In this document: one piece after another, positions 8,777 through 16,531 of the stretch
How the letters are laid out: the number at the start of each line of letters is the position of its first letter
Position numbering within the stretch: the stretch's first letter is position 1
Assembly: GCA_024742695.1 (NCBI GenBank)
Contig: JANSXY010000009.1
Coordinates: 58,172-122,171 of the forward strand
Length of the DNA stretch: 64,000 bases
Origin: Paracoccaceae bacterium
GTDB taxonomy: Bacteria > Pseudomonadota > Alphaproteobacteria > Rhodobacterales > Rhodobacteraceae
Direction of reading: 5' to 3'
Notes under the pieces: model-generated
What the model saw: only the letters and a program-made list of their open reading frames with translations
The model's database searches: none
Told to the model about the DNA's origin: nothing
Made by a program: the position numbers and the translations under genes

Positions 8777-9769
8777 TCAAGCCCGCACGTCGATCACGAC
8801 GCGGCCCTTGACCTCGCCCTTCAGGATCGCGCGGCCCAGCGCGGGCAGATCGCCCAGCGTGGCCGGCTGGATCATTTCTTCAAGGCGGTCCATCGGCAGA
8901 TCCCGCGCGATCCGGCCCCAGGCGCGGACGCGGTTCTCGTAGGGCTGCATCACGCTGTCGATGCCCAGCAGGTTGACGCCGCGCAGGATGAACGGCGTGA
9001 TCAGCGCGCCCTCGATCGCCGCGCCGCCGGCGAGGCCCACGGCCGCGACCGAGGTGCCGTATTTCATCTGCTTGAGCACCCGGCCCAGCATCGCCCCCGC
9101 GACGGCATCGACACAGCCCGCCCAGACCTCCGATTCCAGCGGTTTGCGGGTGACCTCGGTCAGATCCTCGCGCGCGACGATCTGCGTGGCGCCAAGGCCC
9201 TTCAGGTAGTCGCCGGTCTCGGGCCGCCCGGTGACGGCGGCGACCTCGTGGCCGAGCTTCGCCAGCACGGCGGTGGCGACCGATCCGACGCCGCCGGCGG
9301 CCCCGGTGACCAGAACCGGCCCCTGCCCCGGCGCCAGGCCGTGATCCTCCAGCGCCATGATCGCCAGCATCGCCGTCAGCCCGGCGGTGCCGACCGCCAT
9401 CGCCTGCCGGGTCGTCAGCCCCTGCGGCAGCGGCACCAGCATGTCGGCCTTCACCCGCGCCTTTTCACCGTAGCCGCCCCAGCGGTTCTCGCCGACGCGC
9501 CAGCCGGTCAGCACCACCCGGTCACCGGGCTTGTAGCGGTCGTCGGTCGAGCTTTCGACGGTGCCGGCGAAATCGATGCCCGGGACATGCGGATAGTCCC
9601 GCACCAGCCCCGCGCCGGGTCCGATGCACAGCCCGTCCTTGTAGTTCACCGTGGAATACTCGACCGCGACGGTCACGTCGCCCTCGGGCAGCCGGTCCTC
9701 GCCGATCTCCTGCACGCTGGCCGACGTCTTGCCGGCCTCGTCCTTCTCGACAAGCAATGCCTTGAACAT
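8777..9769 (-). CDS. acuI: Acrylyl-CoA reductase (AcuI/YhdH type, NADPH)
   Basis: 330 residues of the medium-chain dehydrogenase/reductase fold without zinc ligands. The nucleotide-binding glycine motif VTGAAGGVGSVA lies at residues 154-165, and the N-terminal VNYKDGLCIG segment is typical of the YhdH/AcuI group. AcuI reduces acryloyl-CoA to propionyl-CoA, removing the toxic product of DMSP cleavage. It follows dmdA by ten bases with an AGGGAGAGAC ribosome site, the same dmdA-acuI operon found in many roseobacters, and this context makes the specific name likely. Confidence 0.88.
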   Translation of the reverse strand: MFKALLVEKDEAGKTSASVQEIGEDRLPEGDVTVAVEYSTVNYKDGLCIGPGAGLVRDYPHVPGIDFAGTVESSTDDRYKPGDRVVLTGWRVGENRWGGYGEKARVKADMLVPLPQGLTTRQAMAVGTAGLTAMLAIMALEDHGLAPGQGPVLVTGAAGGVGSVATAVLAKLGHEVAAVTGRPETGDYLKGLGATQIVAREDLTEVTRKPLESEVWAGCVDAVAGAMLGRVLKQMKYGTSVAAVGLAGGAAIEGALITPFILRGVNLLGIDSVMQPYENRVRAWGRIARDLPMDRLEEMIQPATLGDLPALGRAILKGEVKGRVVIDVRA

Positions 9770-9779
9770 GTCTCTCTCC

Positions 9780-10883
9780 CTAGATCCAGAAGGTTTCGTG
9801 GACGGTTGCCGGGCGCGGCCCCTCGGGCGTGTCGACCGTCAGTTCCGTGCCCGCGTCCCAATGCGTCATCCGCACCATGCCGATCGCGACGTTGGTTTGG
9901 AAATCCGGCGACCACGCCGCCGAGGAGACCCGGCCAACCACCTTGTCGCCCGCCCGCAAGGGCCAGAACCGGTCGCAAACCGGCACCGGGCCGCCACCGA
10001 TGCCGATGGCGCGGATCTGCTTCACCGGCCCTTCGCGCGCCACGCGGAGCAGCGCGTCGCGGCCGATGCAGCCGATCGCCGTCTGGGTGTTGCAGAACCG
10101 GCCCAACCCGCATTCGTGCGGCGTGTTGTCGTCGGTCATGTCGTTGCCGTAGGACAGCAGCCCGCCCTCGATCCGCTCGATCAGGTTCGGGCAGCCGGCA
10201 TGCACGTCCATCGACCGGCCCGCCTCCATCAGCGCGTTCCACAGCGGCATGCCGATGTCCCCGCCCTCGACATAGATCTCGAAGCCGCCCTGCTTGGAAT
10301 AGCCCGACCGCGCGACCACGAGGTATCGGCCCTGGAAATCGAGATGGGTGAACCGGAAGAACCGGATGTCGCGCACCGCGTCGCCGAACACCGCCGCCAT
10401 CAGGTCGTCGGCCCGCGGCCCCTGCACCGCCAGCGGCGAGACATCGGGCTCGTCCACCAGCACGTCGAGCCGGTAGCCATAGGCGATGGCCTTGATCCAG
10501 TAGAGCAGATCGCTGTCGGCGATCGAGATCCACCAGCGATCCTCGGCCAGCTTCACCGCGACGGGATCGTTCAGCATCCCGCCGGTCTCGTCGACGATCG
10601 GCAAGTAGTAGCACTGGCCGGGCAGCATCGCGCGCAGGTCGCGCGGCGTCAGCAGCTGCACCAGCCGCCCGGAATCGGGGCCGCGCAGTTCGACCTGGCG
10701 CTCGCAGGCCACGTCCCAGACCTGCACCGCCTCCTTGAGATGGCGGTAGTCCTCTTCCACGGACCGGAAGACGGTGGGCAGCAACATGTGGTTGTAGACG
10801 GTGTAGGCCTTGACGCCGGCGGCCTCGACACCATCGGAAAACGGCGTGCGCCGCACCCTGCGCGAGGGAGAAATGAGTGCCAT
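9780..10883 (-). CDS. dmdA: Dimethylsulfoniopropionate demethylase
   Basis: 367 residues, a stand-alone GcvT-fold protein. DmdA transfers a methyl group from DMSP to tetrahydrofolate, giving methylmercaptopropionate. The sequence carries stretches that I recognise as typical of roseobacter DmdA rather than of glycine cleavage T protein, for example VYNHMLLPT near the start, QVWDVACERQVELRGPD, SGYSKQGGFEIYVEG and HECGLGRFC. The start is the ATG before ALISPSRR; a longer upstream reading frame crosses two hairpins and is discarded. It is the first gene of the dmdA-acuI operon. Genes for the later steps (dmdB, dmdC, dmdD) are not in the window. Confidence 0.9.
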   Translation of the reverse strand: MALISPSRRVRRTPFSDGVEAAGVKAYTVYNHMLLPTVFRSVEEDYRHLKEAVQVWDVACERQVELRGPDSGRLVQLLTPRDLRAMLPGQCYYLPIVDETGGMLNDPVAVKLAEDRWWISIADSDLLYWIKAIAYGYRLDVLVDEPDVSPLAVQGPRADDLMAAVFGDAVRDIRFFRFTHLDFQGRYLVVARSGYSKQGGFEIYVEGGDIGMPLWNALMEAGRSMDVHAGCPNLIERIEGGLLSYGNDMTDDNTPHECGLGRFCNTQTAIGCIGRDALLRVAREGPVKQIRAIGIGGGPVPVCDRFWPLRAGDKVVGRVSSAAWSPDFQTNVAIGMVRMTHWDAGTELTVDTPEGPRPATVHETFWI

Positions 10884-10921
10884 GTCGGGATGCTCCGGAA
10901 CCCTGAGACGATTGCTGTTTC

Positions 10922-10950
10922 GCGGCCGGGGCGCCCTGGCACCCGGCCGC
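10922..10950. terminator. Hairpin upstream of dmdA / downstream of the DUF1326 gene
   Basis: Perfect nine-base arms GCGGCCGGG/CCCGGCCGC flank an 11-base loop. With the hairpin at 10966-10986 it probably ends the DUF2182-DUF1326 transcript before dmdA, which implies that dmdA has its own promoter in the remaining 40 bases or is fed by read-through. Confidence 0.45.
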
Positions 10951-10965
10951 TGCTGGTTGCTGGCC

Positions 10966-10986
10966 GCCGCCGCCCGGCCCGGCGGC
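10966..10986. terminator. Hairpin directly after the DUF1326 stop codon
   Basis: Arms GCCGCCG/CGGCGGC with a seven-base loop abut the stop codon of the DUF1326 gene on the minus strand. It is a probable Rho-independent-like stem without a T-run. Confidence 0.4.
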
Positions 10987-11616
10987 TCAGCGTGGCCCGT
11001 GCCAGTCGATCTGGCAGATTTCGGCCGACCGGCCGTCGAAATCCCAGACCCGGCCATAGGCCCGCACCCGGCCCTTGGTGGCGGTGGCGACGGTGATGTC
11101 GGATCCCATCCAGTAGTCGGTGTTGTGGATCACCGTTTCCTTGCCGGCGGAATTGGTCACCGGCACAACCTCGCCCTGGATCTTCTTGCCGACCATCAGG
11201 CGGCGGGCATTGCCCTCGGTCTCGAAGGCCACCGGCGCACGCTCGGCCCCCAGGAACTCGCCCACCAGCATCCCGAACAGGCCGGTGGTGCCCCGCGCCG
11301 CGCCGCTGAAGATCGCCACCAGCGCGTCGTAGGCGGCCTCGCTCGCCCGGTCGTCGATATAGGCGGCGGCCTTCCAGTTGCCGCGCCCCATGTTGCCCGG
11401 AATGTCCATGATCAGCCCGACGTTGAGGCCGGACAGGCTTTCCCCGCCATAGGCACCCTCGTCGATCCGCACGCCGACCCAGGCCTGGCAATAGCCCTCG
11501 GTCGGGGGATGCTTGCCGAGACTGACGACGCAGGGGCAGAACACCGTGCAGTTGCAGTTCAGGATCAGCTCGCCCTTGATCGTCCAGTCGGGAATGGTCG
11601 CGGCATCGAGTGCCAT
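10987..11616 (-). CDS. DUF1326 domain protein
   Basis: 209 residues matching the DUF1326 family in length and in its N-terminal cysteine cluster: Cys21, Cys23, Cys27 and Cys29 in the segment NCNCTVFCPC, which looks like a metal-binding motif. No signal peptide or membrane segment is visible, so it is probably cytoplasmic. It lies 16 bases after the DUF2182 membrane protein gene with an AGGAGA ribosome site; these two families commonly occur as a pair. The function of the family is not established. A role in metal or redox handling together with the membrane partner is only inference. Confidence 0.82.
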   Translation of the reverse strand: MALDAATIPDWTIKGELILNCNCTVFCPCVVSLGKHPPTEGYCQAWVGVRIDEGAYGGESLSGLNVGLIMDIPGNMGRGNWKAAAYIDDRASEAAYDALVAIFSGAARGTTGLFGMLVGEFLGAERAPVAFETEGNARRLMVGKKIQGEVVPVTNSAGKETVIHNTDYWMGSDITVATATKGRVRAYGRVWDFDGRSAEICQIDWHGPR

Positions 11617-11632
11617 CTGTCTCTCCTGTGCC

Positions 11633-12385
11633 TCAGAATAGTGGGATCGCGAGCCCGGCGCAGATCAGCGCGGCGCCAAGCGGTTTCGTCAGGTAGCGCC
11701 CGATATCGGGCAGTTTTTCCAGCGTCATCAGCACCATCGCCAATCCCATGAACGCCAGGTTCATGGTGCCGCCGACGAAGCCCAGAAGCATCAGCGCCCA
11801 GCAGCAGCCCACGCAATCAAGCCCCAGCCGCAGGCCGTTGCGGAACGGTCCCTCGGCCCAGTGCTGGATGAAGAAGGTCAGCGGCGCGCGGCAGCGCGAC
11901 AGGCAGGCCGCCTTCAGCGCGCTGAACTGGTAAAGCCCCGCGCCGATCAGCAGCGCCATCGTCAGCGGTACCGACAGGCTTTGCCCGAGCCCGCCGATGA
12001 GGCCGGCGCGGTAAAGGCCCACCTGCGCCAGCGCGGCCAGCGCCGAGAACCCCAGCCAGGCGGCGATATAGCCGCCGACGAGCCGCCAGAACCCGGTCGC
12101 GGCGACGTTGGACAGATCGTCATAGGTCGCCAGCGCGGGCAGCGCGGTGGGGGCCATCATCGCCGCGCTCATCAGCGCCCACATCGCGAAGGCCGGGCCG
12201 AACCCCGAGGCGCCGAGGTCGCCGCCGCACAGCATCTCGACGAATGCCGCGCCGTAGGTGGATTCCAGCACCCGCAGGTCCGCCGGCACCGCCATCCAGA
12301 ACATCAGCGCCCAGCCCGCCAGCGTGGCGGCGAAGAACGCCAGCCAATGCGCGCCGCGCAGCGATCTGATACGCAATGCGAGCAA
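11633..12385 (-). CDS. DUF2182 integral membrane protein (predicted metal-binding)
   Basis: About 250 residues with six or seven hydrophobic segments. Family-type motifs are MWALMSAAMMAPT (residues 68-80), CLSRCR (171-176) and CVGCCW (191-196), consistent with a metal-binding membrane protein. I choose the TTG at 12385 because AGGAGG stands seven bases before it; the ATG at 12412 has no good ribosome site and would lengthen the protein by nine residues. It is transcribed with the DUF1326 gene and is divergent from the FadR-type regulator, whose operator lies in the shared gap. The exact role is unknown. Confidence 0.8.
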   Translation of the reverse strand: MLALRIRSLRGAHWLAFFAATLAGWALMFWMAVPADLRVLESTYGAAFVEMLCGGDLGASGFGPAFAMWALMSAAMMAPTALPALATYDDLSNVAATGFWRLVGGYIAAWLGFSALAALAQVGLYRAGLIGGLGQSLSVPLTMALLIGAGLYQFSALKAACLSRCRAPLTFFIQHWAEGPFRNGLRLGLDCVGCCWALMLLGFVGGTMNLAFMGLAMVLMTLEKLPDIGRYLTKPLGAALICAGLAIPLF

Positions 12386-12430
12386 GGCTTCTCCTCCTCT
12401 TGCCGGCGGCATCGATTCTGGCCCATAAAA

Positions 12431-12454
12431 TGTCTGACGTTTAAATGTAAGACA
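12431..12454. promoter_or_regulatory. 24-bp palindromic operator of the FadR-type regulator
   Basis: The two 12-base halves are TGTCTGACGTTT and, read on the other strand, TGTCTTACATTT, agreeing at 10 of 12 positions. Such dyads with TGTCT..AGACA ends are typical of FadR/GntR-family operators. The palindrome ends one base before the regulator start codon, so bound protein would block its own expression and perhaps the divergent DUF2182-DUF1326 unit. Confidence 0.65.
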
Positions 12455-12455
12455 A

Positions 12456-13214
12456 ATGAAAAGAAACGAGCAAGACCAACGGCCCGACCTGCCCGCGCAG
12501 ATCGCCAAGGCGCTGCGCGATTCCATTCTGAACGGCGCGCTGACGGCGGATGACCGGTTGCCCTCGGAGGCCGAACTGGCCGAAAGCTTCGCCGTGTCGC
12601 GCCCGACGGTGCGCGAGGCGCTGAAGCGGCTGGCGGCGCAATCGCTGATCCGCACCGAACGCGGGGCCTTTGGCGGCGCCTTCATCCGGCGGCTGTCCTA
12701 CGACGAGGCGCAGGCCCAGCACGCCACGACCTCGACCCTGCTGTTGTCGATCAACGAGGTCGATTTCGAGGTCGCCTGCGAGGCCCGCTACGCGATGGAG
12801 AAATCCTGCACCGCGCTGGCGGCCCGGCGCCGCGGCGCCGAAGATCTCGCCGCGATGCGCGCCGAGATTCACCGCCAGGGCCAGCCGAACCTCAGCGACG
12901 AGGCGTTCTGCGCCTCCGACGTGGCGCTGCACCGCACGCTTGTCGATGCCGCCGGAAACCCGATCCTGTCCTACCAGCTGGCCGGCGCGGTCGAGGCGAT
13001 GCAGCCGCTGATGAACATGATCACCTTCACCGCGCGGTCGCGCGAACAGATCGTGCGGCTGCACACCGCCCTGGTCGACAGCATCGAGGCGCGCGACGCC
13101 GCCGGCGCCGACCGGGTTCTGGCGGAGCTGGAACAATACACGCTGGAACTTGGGCGGCGCTTCATCGCCGCCCGCCGCACCGGCGAGCGGACAGGCCGGC
13201 CGCCGGCGCGCTGA
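12456..13214 (+). CDS. GntR-family regulator, FadR/FCD type
   Basis: 252 residues: a winged helix at about 12-75 (LPSEAELAESFAVSRPTVREAL) and an all-helical FCD ligand domain at about 90-235. Members of this group sense organic acids or acyl-CoA. A near-perfect 24-bp palindrome ends one base before the ATG, so no ribosome site is possible in the usual place and the mRNA may be leaderless or start elsewhere. It is convergent with the FAD/GcvT gene and divergent from DUF2182. Roseobacter dmdA operons often have a GntR-family neighbour, so control of dmdA-acuI is possible, but dmdA is separated by two genes here. Confidence 0.87.
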   Translation: MKRNEQDQRPDLPAQIAKALRDSILNGALTADDRLPSEAELAESFAVSRPTVREALKRLAAQSLIRTERGAFGGAFIRRLSYDEAQAQHATTSTLLLSINEVDFEVACEARYAMEKSCTALAARRRGAEDLAAMRAEIHRQGQPNLSDEAFCASDVALHRTLVDAAGNPILSYQLAGAVEAMQPLMNMITFTARSREQIVRLHTALVDSIEARDAAGADRVLAELEQYTLELGRRFIAARRTGERTGRPPAR

Positions 13215-13220
13215 CCGCGA

Positions 13221-15653
13221 TCAGCCCTTGATGCGCGTCATCTCCGGGTCGTAAAGCGGCGCCAGCGTCACCTCGGCCGGGAACCTTTCGGTCGCCACCT
13301 CCAGCTCGTAGCTGCCCGACAGCACGTAGTCGCGGTCCACCCCCGCGGGATTGCGGACATAGCCCATGCCGATGCTGCGGCCCAGCGTGTGGCCGTAGCC
13401 GCCGGAACTCAGCCAGCCGCAGCGTTCGCCGTTGCGATAGATCGTCTCGCGGCCCGACAGGATCACATCGGGGGCGGTGGTGAAGGTCGCCAGCATCTTC
13501 TTCACGCCGCTTTCACGCTGCGCCTGCACCGCGGCCCGGCCCCTGAAGTCGATGTTGCTGCGCAGCTTCACCGCCCAGCCCAGCCCGGCCTCGTCGGGCG
13601 TGTGATCGGGCCCGATGTCCGCGCCCCAGGCGCGGTAGCCCTTTTCCAGCCGCAGCGTCTCGATCGCGCGGTAGCCGGCATTGCGCAGCCCATGCCCCGC
13701 CCCGGCGGCCTGCAACGCGTCGTAGACGGTGCGGGCGTATTCCGTCGGCAGGTGCAATTCCCAGCCCTGCTCGCCGACATAGGTGATCCGGAGCGCGAGG
13801 ACCGGGCAGCCGGCGATGCCGATCTGCCGCGCCGTGGCGAAGGGGAACCCCGCGTTCGTCACGTCGTCGCGGGTCACGGCGGCCAGGATGTCGCGCGCCT
13901 TCGGGCCGAAGAGCGACAGCACGCTGTTCGCCGATGTCACATCGAACAGTTGCGCGTTCAATCCGGCGGGAATGTTGCGCGCGATCCAGTCGAAATCATG
14001 CGTGGCGAAGCCGGTGCCGGTGACGATGTAGTACTGGTCCGGCGCGGTTCGCACGCAGGTCAGGTCGCATTCGATCCCGCCGCGATCGTTGAGCATCTGG
14101 GTGTAGATCACCCGCCCCACCGGCCGGTCGACCCGGTTCGCCGCGATCCAGCCCAGCGCGGCCTCGGCATCCGGCCCCTTCAGGACGAACTTGGCGAAAG
14201 AGGTCTGGTCGAACAGCACGGCGGCCTCGCGGGCGGCGCGATGCTCGCGCCCGACCGGATCGTGCCAGTTCGGCCGCGCGAAGGTGTAGATGTCCCGAGC
14301 CTCCTCGCCGGGGTCGGCGAACCAGTTCGGCCGCTCCCAGCCCAGTTTCTCGCCGAAGACCGCGCCGGCGGCCTTCAGGGTGTCGTAAAGCGGCGAGCGA
14401 CGGCAGGGCCGGCCGCTTTCGTGTTCCTCCGAGGGCCAGGCCATCGTGTAGTGCTTGCCATAGGCCTCCAGCGTCCGGGTGCGCACCCAGTCCGTATCGG
14501 TATGCGGGCGACCGAAGCGGCGGATGTCCACGGGCCACAGGTCGTAGGGCGGCTCGCCCTTGGCCACCCATTCCGCCAGCGCCATGCCCGCGCCGCCGCC
14601 CGAGGCGATGCCGAAGGCGTTGAACCCCGCGCCGATGAAGACGTTGCGCATCTCCGGCGCCTCGCCGAGGATGAAGTTGCCGTCCGGCGTGAAGCTTTCG
14701 GGGCCGTTCAGAAGCTGCTTGATCCCGGCCTCCTGCAGCTTCGGCACCCGCGGCAGAGCCAGTTCGACGATCTGTTCGAAATGGTCGAAATTCGATTCGA
14801 GCAGCCGGAAATCGAACGGTTCGGGAATGCCGCCCACCGCCCAGGGGATCGGGTTCGGCTCGTACCCGCCCATCACCAGCCCGCCGACCTCTTCCTTGTA
14901 GTAGGTCAGCCGGTCGGGGTCGCGCAGCGTGGGCAGGTTGGCGGGCACGCCGAAGGGTTCGGTGATCATGTACTGGTGCTCGACCGAAACCAGCGGCACG
15001 GTCACCCCGATGGTCTTCGCCAGATCGCGGGTCCACTGCCCGCAGCACAACACCAACTTTTCGCACGCCACCTCGCCCTGGGCGGTGCGGATACCGGCGA
15101 GCCGGCCGTTCTCGACCACGATCCCGGTGACCGGGCAATCCTCGACGATCATCGCGCCCTGCATCCGCGCGCCCTTGGCCAGGGCCTGCGCGATGTCCGA
15201 CGGGTTGGCCTGCCCGTCGGTCGGCAGGAAGGCCGCGCCCACCACGTCGCCGATATCCATCAGCGGCCACAGATCCTGCGCCTCCTGCGGGGTCAGAAGC
15301 TGCATGTCCAGCCCGAAGCTGTGCGCGGTGGTGGCCTGGCGCTTGACCTCGGTCCAGCGTTCGGCGTTGCAGGCCAGCCTGAGCCCGCCGTTCATCTTCC
15401 AGCCGGTCGCCAGCCCGGTCTCGGCCTCCAGCCGGTCGTAAAGGCCGATGGAATAGCCCAGAAGCTGGGTGATGTTGGCGTTCGAGCGCAACTGGCCGAC
15501 CAGCCCGGCGGCATGCCAGGTGGAGCCGGAGGTCAGCTTCGCCTTTTCGACCAGCAGCACCTCCTCGCCCATCGCGGCGAGGTGATAGGCCGTCGAGCAG
15601 CCGATGATGCCGCCGCCGACGATGACGGTTTTCGATGACGCGGGAAGGGGCAT
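13221..15653 (-). CDS. FAD oxidoreductase-GcvT fusion (dimethylglycine/sarcosine dehydrogenase family), copy 1
   Basis: About 810 residues. The N-terminal half is a DAO-type FAD domain with the dinucleotide loop VIVGGGIIG and the GSTWHAAG motif, whose histidine (residue 47) aligns with the FAD-linking His of dimethylglycine dehydrogenase. The C-terminal half (from about residue 420) is a GcvT-like folate-binding domain. The family oxidises N-methyl groups and passes the C1 unit to tetrahydrofolate. Two ATGs are close together; I take the second because GAGG at the end of the preceding gene is six bases before it (the first would start at 15659). It is the last gene of the proX-proV-proW-kinase operon. 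The true substrate is unknown. Confidence 0.85.
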   Translation of the reverse strand: MPLPASSKTVIVGGGIIGCSTAYHLAAMGEEVLLVEKAKLTSGSTWHAAGLVGQLRSNANITQLLGYSIGLYDRLEAETGLATGWKMNGGLRLACNAERWTEVKRQATTAHSFGLDMQLLTPQEAQDLWPLMDIGDVVGAAFLPTDGQANPSDIAQALAKGARMQGAMIVEDCPVTGIVVENGRLAGIRTAQGEVACEKLVLCCGQWTRDLAKTIGVTVPLVSVEHQYMITEPFGVPANLPTLRDPDRLTYYKEEVGGLVMGGYEPNPIPWAVGGIPEPFDFRLLESNFDHFEQIVELALPRVPKLQEAGIKQLLNGPESFTPDGNFILGEAPEMRNVFIGAGFNAFGIASGGGAGMALAEWVAKGEPPYDLWPVDIRRFGRPHTDTDWVRTRTLEAYGKHYTMAWPSEEHESGRPCRRSPLYDTLKAAGAVFGEKLGWERPNWFADPGEEARDIYTFARPNWHDPVGREHRAAREAAVLFDQTSFAKFVLKGPDAEAALGWIAANRVDRPVGRVIYTQMLNDRGGIECDLTCVRTAPDQYYIVTGTGFATHDFDWIARNIPAGLNAQLFDVTSANSVLSLFGPKARDILAAVTRDDVTNAGFPFATARQIGIAGCPVLALRITYVGEQGWELHLPTEYARTVYDALQAAGAGHGLRNAGYRAIETLRLEKGYRAWGADIGPDHTPDEAGLGWAVKLRSNIDFRGRAAVQAQRESGVKKMLATFTTAPDVILSGRETIYRNGERCGWLSSGGYGHTLGRSIGMGYVRNPAGVDRDYVLSGSYELEVATERFPAEVTLAPLYDPEMTRIKG

Positions 15654-15661
15654 TGGCATCC

Positions 15662-16531
15662 TCAGCTGTTGCGGAAGTCGGCGAGGGCGGCGTCGAGCCG
15701 CGCCATGTTCTCGGCGGTGTAGGCGGCGTAGTCGAAATCCAGTTCGGAATGGATTTCCGAGGTCATCGACCACAGCGTCTCGCGCATCAGCGAGACGCAT
15801 TTCATGGCCTGGTAGGGGCGCCAGCGCGCCTCGGCCGGGGCCTCGAAATACTGCTCCAGCATGGCGCGTTCCTGCACCTCGCTCAGCCCGTTGTTTCCGG
15901 CCAGCCCGGCAAGGTCGAACAGCGGCGTGTTGAAACCGCCGTATTCCCAGTCGATCAGCCACAGCCGCTGGCCGTCGTCGAGGATGTTGGCGGCCAGCAG
16001 GTCGTTGTGGCCGATCACGATGTCGACCGGGCCGGTGGCGGCCTGAAGCTCGGCGGCATCGTCCATCAGCCGCGGCACGGCGGCGGCATGCACCGATCCG
16101 TCGGCGGCCAGGCGCGTGGCATAGCTGCGCACGACCTGGAAGGGCCAGAAGGCCAGCACCGGCGTCGTCAGATGCGGGCCGAGGCCACGATGCACCCGGG
16201 CCACCAGGTCGACGATCCGGGGCAGGTTCGCCGGGTCGCGCACGTCGGCCTCGCCGTAGGTGCGCGCGGCGATGAATTCCAGCACCAGCACGCCAGGTTC
16301 GTGATGGACCACGGCGGGCGATACGCCGGCGGCCTCGGCCGCCCGGCTCAGCGCCAGTTCGTTCCAGCGCATCACGCCGTGTTCGGGAATGTCGGCGCCC
16401 AGCCGCACGACGAAGGCGCGGCCGCCATCGGTGACCTTGAGGTTGATGTTGGTGATCCCCCCGCCCAGCATCTCGATCTCTTCGGGGGCGCGGAAACAGC
16501 CCAGCGCGGCGGTGCGTTCGATCGGGTCCAT
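15662..16531 (-). CDS. Choline kinase-like phosphotransferase (APH fold), copy 1
   Basis: 289 residues with a kinase fold of the aminoglycoside/choline kinase group. The nucleotide loop region reads GGGITNINLKV, the catalytic loop is HNDLLAAN (175-182) and the metal-binding motif is IDWEYGG (193-199), which resembles choline/ethanolamine kinases more than antibiotic kinases. It would phosphorylate a small alcohol with ATP in the cytoplasm. Its start codon overlaps the permease stop by one base and the FAD/GcvT gene follows within a few bases, so uptake, phosphorylation and oxidation are one transcription unit. Choline or a related amino alcohol is the natural guess, not shown. Confidence 0.8.
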   Translation of the reverse strand: MDPIERTAALGCFRAPEEIEMLGGGITNINLKVTDGGRAFVVRLGADIPEHGVMRWNELALSRAAEAAGVSPAVVHHEPGVLVLEFIAARTYGEADVRDPANLPRIVDLVARVHRGLGPHLTTPVLAFWPFQVVRSYATRLAADGSVHAAAVPRLMDDAAELQAATGPVDIVIGHNDLLAANILDDGQRLWLIDWEYGGFNTPLFDLAGLAGNNGLSEVQERAMLEQYFEAPAEARWRPYQAMKCVSLMRETLWSMTSEIHSELDFDYAAYTAENMARLDAALADFRNS

